64,000 bases of DNA, from positions 744,001 through 808,000 of the forward strand of contig HG738137.1 in assembly GCA_000499405.2 (NCBI GenBank), in the 5' to 3' direction. Within the stretch, counting starts at the first letter, position 1. The number at the start of each line of letters is the position of its first letter. Shown piece after piece: positions 53,400 to 64,000 of the stretch. Both the position numbers and the translations under genes were made by a program. This DNA comes from Onchocerca volvulus (taxonomy: Eukaryota; Nematoda; Chromadorea; Rhabditida; Onchocercidae). Under the pieces are notes generated by a model, which saw only the letters and a program-made list of their open reading frames with translations, was not told the DNA's origin and made no database searches.

Positions 53400-56259
53400 T
53401 CAATACCAATATGTTGGTTGCAATTTACGCTTATCTTGAATACCCATTGCGTCTGCAATTTCTTCCTCAAATGATTTGAGTACAGGTTTATATGTCTTTT
53501 CCAAGACAACTTCTGCTGGTGTATCCTTACCTTCCACTTCTGCAAAAGAAGGAAACGAAAAGTTATAATAAACTATTGCAACAAATAACTTTTTGTCTGA
53601 ATGTCTGGAAATCAGTCTGATAAATTGACGCAGAGCTTTTCCAGAGATCCCTTGGAATTTCTAAAGCTTTGTATTGAAGTTTTTCAGATAATCCACATCG
53701 ATTATACTCTCATACTACAGATTTAACAGTTGCAAATCTAATTATTTAATAGCTCCGCAGAAAAATCATGATAACTTAATGCCATCCAAAAACAAAACGA
53801 ACATACCAACATATCGATCAGGAGTAAGATATTCGGAAGTAGCTCGAGCTAATTGTGGCACTGGAATTTGAAATTTAGATCTCTTACTGACTCTGATATA
53901 CTCGTTCCCTTCCTCATTCAACACCCATTCCGCTTCGCAAGGTTCACTGAAACCAAGAAACGAGAGTAATAGCCCAAAACACCAGCTGACTGACTAGTGG
54001 GAAATCGAACAAAATAACTGATGGCTAGACATATGAGATATCCCAGTATTTCATACAAGTCGTAGTCAGCCTGTAATGTCATCAATGACTAGGAGGAAGC
54101 GCTGAATAATCAGAAATCAAAGTACTCCTGTTCAGATAGAAATGAAATATCACAAATTTCAACTCTGATTAAGGGAAACAACTGAATAATTCAATAGTTG
54201 TGTTCCAATTAGACAGCAAATGAACCACTTAAATTTCAATCGATAACAAACATACTTATCACTAGGATCGACCAATTTCACTTGGCCCTTATGTATATAT
54301 AATGGTTGTTCAACTTGTCGATAAAGAGAATTCATGCCACTTTCAGCGAAGTTTTCGTAATCGTTGACAAGTTTCTGCAAAAGTTTTAAATTCAAAAAAA
54401 AAAAAAAGAAAAAGAAGGGAATAATTAAATTATAGAAAATAACATAAGTTATCCATCTTTTTCAGTAAATCTGCATCAATTATAAACAAAAGAAAAAAAT
54501 TGGTATTAATAAACAATTTTTTCATTTAATATCTTATTGATTAATTGGTGATAAGAATATCAATCAAAACTTACGGTATGTCTTCCTCTCACAAATACAG
54601 CATTAGTTTCTTTATTAATACGTGATACAACTCCTGTTTTGTTTTTATCTTTGCCAACCATCACTTGCACCAAATCACCCGGAAATATTGTCCATTCTTC
54701 GGCTGGAATAGCCACCTTCTCTTCGTGCCTTAAAAAACTGTCAATTATGAATAAGAAAGGAGAATTTTAAGGGAAAAAAAAATCGAAAATTTTCGTAACT
54801 ATTTCTAGTTTTCAATCATGAATTTGATCGAACTTAAAAAGCTCAATCATATTTTTGAACACAATATATATTCATGAAAAACCAATAATTTCATATTCTT
54901 ACCTTTTTCGGCATAAATAACGAAAGTTTAATCTGACCTATTATAACAAAAGATAGTTTATGCGTAATAGGTTTGCTTAATAGTTTCGATATCTAAACAC
55001 TATAAATTACAAACTTATAATCGTTGTTTGTTACTTAAAAGTGCAACACTGAACGTGTAACATTTTAGGCGAATTTCCTGCATCTAAACTGATTTCATAC
55101 TTGATATTAATAATAAATGAAAAATTGGCAAAGATTTCCTGCAAAATTATCATAACCAAAATCTAAGCTTATAATTATGTTTATCAAATCAACAAATTAT
55201 GCTGATGATATTGGAATACGATATTTTTTATGAGAAAAGTCAATACAGTTCGATATCATTAAACGATATGCATTTATACAATTGAAAATTATAAAAAAAA
55301 AAAGGATAATCACAAATAATTTGACTACACGGGAAGCATCTTGAAAGACATATATCTTGAGCGAGAGTGTTAGTCATTTAATCCATTCATTTTCAATTCA
55401 CTTATTGATTAAGGTTATTAATGGAACAAATCTTATGGAGGTTACCGAATTAGTCAAAAATTTAAAAAAATTAAGAAAGATTCAATATTTCCTACTTATG
55501 TTTGAAATTATTTTTTCTTTATGTTTTCGAAAGAAAAAGAAAAAAAAACTTACCTTAACTCAAAGAATTTATGCCTTAATTTGTGCTGCTGATATTCATG
55601 CGCTCGTTGTACATTTTTTTCAAACGTATCTAATTCCCAAGGACGTGCATCGGATGGCACGTAATCATCAGGATGCAACCTGAAGATGTTCCGTTGGTTT
55701 AGGGAATCTTTTCCAATTAATTTCGAAAAATTTTTTAAAATTCGGAAAACTATCAGTTTCACAAAATATTTGGAAAAAAGAAGAAGCACTGCTTATTGCT
55801 AGAAACGCTTGAATAACCTTAAGAAATAAGAAAGAAAAATAATCAAATAAAATTAAATAAAGTCAGAAGAAATAATATTAAATAATTATTTAATAACTAT
55901 TCACACAGCTATTTACAAATCAATTATACCGCATGACATTTCACATAGCTATGTATATTGAAACCTGATTTTAAAAATGAAAATTGAGTATTTTTATATT
56001 TGACATATTTAAAGTACTACATTAGTTTTGATATTTGAAATAATAATCTGAATATTTTAGATTCCATTTAACAGATCTACATGTAAAAAAAAACTTACGT
56101 CCAACGAACAATGTCTGGTGCACCATATCGATTGGTATAAATTTTCCTAGGAACTATACGTTTCACTTTTTTCACATACTCTTTTGGTATGTGTTTTGTA
56201 TAATCTAATTCCATATAAGTACGACGTACATTGCGTGATAACACACGAGTTGGCCACAT
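53400..56259 (-). CDS. mrpl-24: Mitochondrial large ribosomal subunit protein uL24m (MRPL24)
   Basis: Exons: 56259-56099, 55679-55554, 54728-54575, 54374-54256, 53946-53807, 53539-53400; 279 residues, longer than the human protein (216). All introns are GT-AG with matching phases. A basic N-terminus (MWPTRVLSRNVRRTY) suits mitochondrial import. The KOW motif is clear in the third exon: FPGDLVQVMVGKDKNKTGVVSRI, followed by TNAVFVRGRHT. The next exon (EQPLYIHKGQVKLVDPSD) matches the family block in which the protein contacts rRNA, and EPCEAEWVLNEEGNEYIRVSKRS continues the uL24m-specific domain. The C-terminal extension ends PTYWY. uL24 is a primary binder in assembly of the large mitoribosomal subunit. 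It ends towards the unrecognised gene at 47559-51494 and starts away from the E2 gene downstream. Confidence 0.95.
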
Positions 56260-57444
56260 TTGATATGGTTATCTAAAATATAATATCTGACATGATAAAA
56301 ATTATTTGGGTAGATATTACGATAATTATTAATGATTCACATTAATAACGTCTTCAAGTTTACATCTTAAATCAACGAATTATGATGGACAAATTATGAA
56401 AGAATTGTAATAAAAATCATGACGAGAAATGTAGATTCGTGATAAAGCCAGAAACAAACGATGGAAATCTCAGCGACTCAAGAAAAAAAGAAAACTATGC
56501 AAACTTAATCACAACAATACGATAAAACGGCTTTCGTGTATGGCCTTGCCCGTAAATACCGGAGAAGTATGGCCTGTTATGTTTCTCGATGTCACCATAT
56601 TGTTCCCTTGAAATTATCGAGGCATCCCAGTATTTATTATCTATCTCTTGAAATTGCAGTAATATCCTGATATCATAATTTTGAAGTATTATATTATTCT
56701 TGTCAACTCAATTAGATTGTTTATTTAATAGATTTCAAGGTGTTTTTGAAAGAAAAAAATTTAGAATTAATACAATTATAATTTCACTTTTCACATAAAT
56801 AAGTGTGCATCGATTTCTGTTATTGTTGATGGAATAATTTGTTAGAAAGTTAGCAAGTGTTTAACTAACCATTGATATTAGTATTACCTTATATTACGGT
56901 GTGACAGAATTAGAAATCAATTCTGGGAAATTTCGTCTTGCTTTATTGAGAAGAATTCATTCGGATGAAAATTTTTAAATAGGAATTTAATTTGCTGCTG
57001 AAAATTTATTTTGTAATAGACGGTAGACTGTAGCATAACTACTTCGAATGGATTTTAAAATAAATTTATTTAGAAATTTCATAGATTTCGAAATGAATTA
57101 CTTTCGAGACGAAAGCTTGCATGGAGTAGGAGGTGAGGGGTGAGTGAGTGCGGGTAGGAGAAGCAGATTTTTGGTGATTCGTGCGGTGGGTTTTAGGTTG
57201 TAGGTTGGGTTTCGCAGGGGTTCTTGCTAACCGGTAATATTCTTATCTGGTCATTCTTTTTGCAACTGATATCACGATGAGGAACGGAGATAGGGCAACA
57301 TTGTGCAATGGATTTAGCATTATGGCAAAAATCATCTTTGATTTTTCGCATTTTTAAAAAACTTGATATTAAATCATCCGAAAATTTGATATTAGAATAT
57401 CAGGTTTTCTCATTTAGACAGTATCACAATTAGGCATCATAGAA

Positions 57445-57515
57445 GAGATATTTTCAAGTGACGGTGATTGTCGTTTTATATGACGATGACAATCATCGTC
57501 ACTTGAAAATATCTC
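57445..57515. repeat. Long near-perfect hairpin: 28-bp arms, 15-nt loop
   Basis: The left arm 57445-57472 (GAGATATTTTCAAGTGACGG...) and right arm 57488-57515 (...TCACTTGAAAATATCTC) are complementary with a single mismatch that would be a G-U pair in one RNA strand. At about 71 nt overall the shape is that of a small-RNA precursor stem or of a short palindromic element. Confidence 0.9.
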
Positions 57516-57563
57516 GGATATGATGATTGTCATCTTATAATGACGTCATCATGACTGAATATG

Positions 57564-57650
57564 TAGTTTATAAGAGGAAATGTATAAGGTTAGTGTATAA
57601 GAGGAAGAATGGAAAAATACGTAGTGTGTAAGAGGAAGAATGGAAATTAA
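57564..57650. repeat. Three degenerate copies of a TAGTNTATAAGAGGAA-type unit
   Basis: Related units start near 57564, 57591 and 57622. The last two share GTAAGAGGAAGAATGGAAA-like sequence. They follow closely on the long hairpin. Confidence 0.75.
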
Positions 57651-59633
57651 TTATTGAACCAGCGATCAATCTTATTCAAATCCAACTTTTTTTCCTTCTC
57701 TAAACATTTCTTAGACAGTGTATTCCGGCACGTTCTCGTCCTTATTTCGTCTTTTGCAAAAATTTCTGCATTTCCGGAACTCTTTCATCTATTTTCGGAA
57801 TTTGTTTCCTTTCAGAGTGTTTTTTTTTTTTTTTTTTTATTTTCCTTCAATCCTTTTACCGTAATCAATAGATTCCTCCATACATTTTCTAGATTTTTTT
57901 GTTGTAATGTTTCTGAAAATTTCCTCTCATTTTTCAAAGCCTTTGTCATTCATTTCTTTGAAATTAAAGTTTTTGAAAAAAAATTTTCCGTCTATTTTTC
58001 TTAACTGTTTTAGTGAAGTTTTTACATTAATGCTAAATAGGAAAAAGGATGGAATTTCCGGTAAATGGGAAATATTCCGCAAATTTCCATACTTTTTTGT
58101 CAATACCAACATTAGCTTTTCATTTCCCATAAACTGTATTACACGGTTCAATAGAATAGTTGACAAAAGTTGCTGAAAATTTCGCTAGTTTAGATTCCTA
58201 CGAGTACTGATTCCGGAAAATTAACGATTATTTTCGATGTTAGGATTGGAGATATTTTAATAAGCTAGAAATGGGTTGTATTTCCTTGACTTTACACAGT
58301 ATTCCTCCAAGTAATCGTTCAATGATTGAAGTTTGCATGCTTCTTTTCATTTAGTTTAGCTTATTATCTCAGAACCCAGTTCAAGATCAAAGATCATTGA
58401 TTATTATGTGTCTTATATTTGTATCATTGAGTGAGTAACAAAATTCGTACCCCAAGACGGATCGCACGCATTTTCGCATCAGTGTGCATAAGAGTGGAAC
58501 TTGCGGTCGCACTTCTGGAAGCGATATAATGCAAACTCGTTCCTAGTGCATTTGATCACTATTTCATACTAGTATAGTTGTATTGCCCTGCTGTTATGCT
58601 GCTACTCCGTTCAATGCTTGCTTTATTTTTCTGTTAAAAAACAAACAAACAAACAAAGATTTCGCTCAAGTTCGTCGATTTGTTTGCATTTTTGCAATAC
58701 ATGATGCATTAAATCTTCACCAAACAACTTATGATGACATGATCGGATGCCGCAAATCGAAAGGAAAAACCTTATCAAATCATTTCTTTCTATTCTTTCA
58801 ATTAATTAATTTAAACCATCAACTGTTCGAATTATTCCAGACTTTAGCCTCCAATATCTAATCAAGAATTTTTGAGAACTTGCTAAAGCATTTATGATAG
58901 ATCACAAAGAGCCGAAGTTTTGTCACGCTTTCCTTCAACCAACTGTTTTCGTTCCATTTCTGTCGTAATAAGTTGATGTTCTAATCATATCACATTCAAA
59001 TTATCTTTTGCTAATAGAAGCGGTCGATGTAAAACGTATGTATAACTCTTAAGCTTAAAATTTGCATTTAAAATTTCTCGCCAAGAAATGCCAAATTTTT
59101 TTATTTGTAGTTATTGATTCTTTTCTAGATAGATTTTATTCCTTTTAGATATGAAACTATGAATACGTAGATAGTATTATACATTGAAATGTAATGTTAC
59201 AATCCTCTAATATTATAATTTTACTTGTCTAATTTACCCAACTATTTTTTTCGAATTTTATCTTTCTCTATAAACTGTAATTTCTCGATTGATATGTACA
59301 ACCCTTCGATTTGCTTTTCCTTATCCATTTTATTGCAATTCAATGATCTTTTATATCTCTTTCCCTTATTTTTCTGTTTTATTTGTAATCTATTTTAAGA
59401 CGTAATTTTTACTTACGATATATTCTCTAGTTTCAATTAAATATTTCATTTATACTCCACCAGATGTTTTGGGAGGAGTTCTTGGTGTTTGCTTCAATCT
59501 TGAAATAAAGTCCAGACATTGGTGAGGTAATCTCTCTCGTTTCATTTTATTGTTGTTGTTATTATGACTTTTCACCTTTCGTAATTTTCTTTTGTAAAAA
59601 ATTTAAAAATGATTACTTTCATTTTATATTTTA

Positions 59634-60965
<1,332 letters not shown>

Positions 60966-63900
60966 TAAGATCATAAAGTGACAGTTTGCGCGCTTAGGAT
61001 ATACTTGTACACTATCATTTGAAGTTGCAAACGTGTACATGTTTAATTAGTTTCTTATTTAAATCTAGCAAAAAGTTCTCTTTCTTTGTCTCTGCAACAG
61101 AATAACTCTCACCAATGGACAGTTTTTTGGCGTCGTTTCATCTGAATATAAAGCTCTGTTGTTACAAGTTTCTGATATATTTTATCTTGGTCGGTTTTTT
61201 TTCATCATATTTTGGTGCTTAAAAAGAAACGATTTTAATAGTTAATACTAACTCAGTTTAAGCTTTTCCCATCAATTTCTTCTGCGATGAAGTCATCAGG
61301 TTTATTATTTTAATATTTTCAGAAAAAGGTATACTTATTTTTCATCCTTTTTTGTCAAGTAAATAGAATCTAGAAGTTTCCTCAGCACAAGTAAAATTTT
61401 GACTCAAAATTACTCTACGAAATCGATTTTTGACTAATTTTATTTCTTAATTCATATGCAACATTCCTAGAATAATTGAAACTCAACTTCCCTGGAAGTT
61501 AATGTCACAGTTTCTCTTCTTGAAAAAAAAGTTGTTGCATTGTGTATGGCTCATCTTACTCTTCCAGTCTATATGAAGATGTAGAGAAAAAAAATAAGTT
61601 GGTATATCCCGTGTTTTTGTTTGATTTTTTTTTCTGCATTTTTGATCGGCTAATCTATTTCCTTGAAATTGTTGTTGAAAAGATCTTAAATTGATTTGCT
61701 CATGAAAAAAAGTTTTGTTATTTTCGATTGACAAATCAAGTACTTATGAATATGCTAGGCAGTAGACGTGGTTAGTGGCGGTATATTTGGTCAAAGAATA
61801 TAAAACAAGTTCAAGTAAATTAATAGTTTCAGTAACCATTGCTGGAAATGTTAAAAGAATGCCCTGATTTATATTTTCTCGAATGCAATTATTTTTCCGC
61901 TCTTGACGGAACATAAACGCAATTGGTTGAAAGAAATGAATTGATGAATCTGCTATTCTCTCAAGTATCAGCAGAGGAACATGTTCTTTGCTCAGTTATT
62001 TTCTGAGTCGTGCAAGTAACTATTGTTTTTTGTCCATATTTTGCTCGTTTTTTTTTTTTTTTTAGCAGGGAACATTTGTATTGTGCAGTAGAGCAGTTAC
62101 AGGAATTACGTTTTGTTTGTTCTGGAAGTATAGTGCTAATCCCCTAATCTTCAAATATCAATTCAAATTCTCATCAGATAGAGACTGCTAAGAAACTATA
62201 ACTGTATGAAATCGTTCAGTATTGGTTTGAATATTACGTTCGAATTTCAATGCAATGGTAATCCTCAATTTACTAATTAAATTAATTTATATATATATAT
62301 ATACGATGATGATGATGAAAAAAGTAAATTTCATTGACAAGAGTTAAATCGAAGTACCATTTAACTTATTGTAAACTGTGTTTCAATTTTCGGTCATGCT
62401 TAAATCTTTCAGTCGATAACAGTGCTAATCTCAAACGGGTAAAGCATTTGAGACAGAGCGTCGATTTCTGGATATAGTAAAATATGTTTAATGCACTAAT
62501 ACATAAGAGAGAGAGATTGAAGTCATGATTGCCTGTTAAATAAATTCTTCTTGCATATAATATTCTATATAAGCTTCGCTTATTTTTTACTTGAAAAATG
62601 CATGAATATTAGAATCAAAATGGCGGGTAATACTTTTAATTAAAATCATTCAGAGGCTGCAACAACATACAATTAAGAAGTAAAATATTTTCCAAGAGAT
62701 GTAAGAAGAAGGAAGCATGACTTCAATTCGAAAAATCCAATTCTTTTTTTTTTCTTTTTTTCTCAAGATTGTGACTTTTCTACTAGATATTTTATTGTTA
62801 CTGCTAATGTAGAGAAAAGAAATCCGCAATGCAAATAATAAACACAAACCATATCAGTGAAATACAATAAAGTCAAGGTTAAACACCTCAAATCATCCCA
62901 TCTCTCGAAAAATGCTCGACCGATGGTAGTTGCCAGAAATCCTTCAAATTAAATACAGCATAACTTCATAATTCTTCAAAGATGCTAAAAACATCAAGAA
63001 TCAAAAGCATTGCTATTTTCCTTTCTTCATCGTTATCCAAGGCTAGAATTGGCGCAGCCAGCAACATATATAAGTGCTTTTTATCAGAATATGATACCCT
63101 GACCAATTATTTAGAATCTTAAATAAAAAAAGAACAAAAAATGGGCATGCAGACTACAGAGCAATGATTTTAAAATAATAAGGAACTTCTAAACACTGAA
63201 TAAATAAGGCTGATATGTATCAACAATAATATGTAAGTGAAGTATTTTGAAACTTTGGAATGCCTTGAAACTGAAAGAATCTATGACAATATAATTCCAA
63301 CAATAAGTCTATCCATAATAAGTGAATTGTCGTTTAATCCATCGAATTATTTCCTTGCTTTTCAATTTTTCTCGGAGAAAAAATAATGAAAAAAGGAATT
63401 TAAACTATTACAAAAATTTGAATTACAATTAAATATTCAGAATTTCTAAATAACTATATTCTATAACAGTTATTTAGAAAATCGGCTAAATCACGTTTTC
63501 TCAATGATTAATAATCAGAAGTGGAAATAAAAAGTATCTTAGGTAGCGCAAAAACTTGAATTCATTCAGAAATACTGACAAGAAATACGAATATTGATCA
63601 GAAAAGGCGCTGAAAAGTGATCGAAACAGCACTTCAAAATTGGAAAAAATAAATTAAGACATGTATGACATAATGCGTAAAATTACTAAAATTTCATATG
63701 CAAAAACGAAGAAATATATATAACAGATCATTAGTGGATATTAATGGTCTATTATATATGCTGGATTTTCCCTGAGCTTTGAGTTTAGGAAGCATTTTGC
63801 TAATTTTAATTATATTACTTTTAAAAATATAGATTAAACCAGCATAAAAAATTTTCTCCAAATCATAACATTGAATAAATTTTGATACCTTCTCTAAATT

Positions 63901-64000
63901 CATAACATCCCCAGTGTATTCCACAATAATTTTATCAGTCCCAATTTTCATTCAAAATGATCGCCAACAGAATGAATGTACGGAAACAAGCTAACATTTA
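60966..64000. other. Downstream region with no supported gene
   Basis: It contains the E2 3' UTR and AT-rich intergenic DNA, a short AT run near 62289-62304 and a 13-bp-arm hairpin at 63443-63480. One minus-strand frame at 63951-63694 (85 codons) has an ATG, a possible GT donor after MNLEK, and the phrase KMLPKLKAQG, which recalls SNF2-type helicases. The surrounding residues do not continue that match, so I do not call it a gene. Confidence 0.5.
63443..63480. repeat. 13-bp perfect inverted repeat, 12-nt loop
   Basis: TTTCTAAATAACT (63443-63455) pairs with AGTTATTTAGAAA (63468-63480). It lies downstream of the E2 gene, outside any coding sequence. Confidence 0.85.

Larger units (their letters stand above)
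56260..59633. promoter_or_regulatory. Divergent 3.4 kb region between uL24m and the E2 gene
   Basis: It contains a relatively G-rich patch at about 57118-57225, a near-perfect 28-bp-arm hairpin (57445-57515) and three related AAGAGGAA-containing repeats (57564-57650). Open frames at 57654-58176 are phenylalanine-rich shadows of T-rich DNA. Promoters for both flanking genes must lie here; I cannot place them. Confidence 0.5.

Noticed and set aside
55357..55683. Plus-strand 108-codon frame
   Set aside because: It overlaps uL24m exon 55679-55554 in antisense and has no family resemblance.
57654..58176. Phenylalanine/serine-rich frames of 116 and 89 codons
   Set aside because: Low-complexity translation of T-rich DNA in two overlapping frames, with no splice-supported partners.

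Overview
The window looks like a piece of nuclear genome from a nematode, probably a spirurid or filarial-type worm. It is very AT-rich. Genes are split into many short exons by small to medium introns that usually end in a T-rich TTTCAG or TTTTAG acceptor, and frataxin, Rpt5 and the UBC4/5-type E2 match nematode and animal family members along their full length. The species call is an inference; no ribosomal or mitochondrial marker is present. I see no bacterial operon, CRISPR array, rRNA, tRNA or intact transposon.

Layout. Positions 302-11649 (+) hold the 3' thirteen exons of a Spalt/SALL-type zinc-finger transcription factor (SEM-4 like), whose first exon(s) lie upstream of the window. An 8.9 kb gene-poor stretch with microsatellites follows. 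At 20537-26538 (+) is a complete 13-exon lysosomal beta-glucuronidase. Then comes a run of minus-strand housekeeping genes, in transcription order: Rpt5/PSMC3 (45695-42137), an SLC25A44-type mitochondrial carrier (41350-37999), mitochondrial ribosomal protein uL13m (36974-34953), frataxin (33080-32062) and RTN4IP1/RAD-8 (31008-27579). A small unrecognised plus-strand gene (about 34011-34631) sits between uL13m and frataxin. An unrecognised multi-exon gene is at 47559-51494 (+), mitochondrial ribosomal protein uL24m at 56259-53400 (-), and a UBC4/5 (LET-70 type) ubiquitin-conjugating enzyme at 59671-60965 (+). The last 3 kb has no gene I can support.

How they work together. Five of the nine recognised genes act in mitochondria: branched-chain amino-acid transport, iron-sulfur cluster assembly, an NAD(P)H oxidoreductase linked to coenzyme Q, and two proteins of the large mitoribosomal subunit. 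Four of them lie consecutively on one strand directly after the proteasome ATPase. Rpt5 and the E2 both belong to the ubiquitin-proteasome pathway.

The main oddities are two introns that lack a usable GT donor at the position demanded by homology (beta-glucuronidase GA...AG; SLC25A44 AT...AG), a phase-compatible candidate cassette exon inside frataxin, a consensus CtBP-binding motif in the SALL protein, several perfect inverted repeats in introns and intergenic DNA, and two unrecognised genes. Exon boundaries were derived by hand from reading frame, splice consensus and family homology; reading-frame phase was checked across every junction given.
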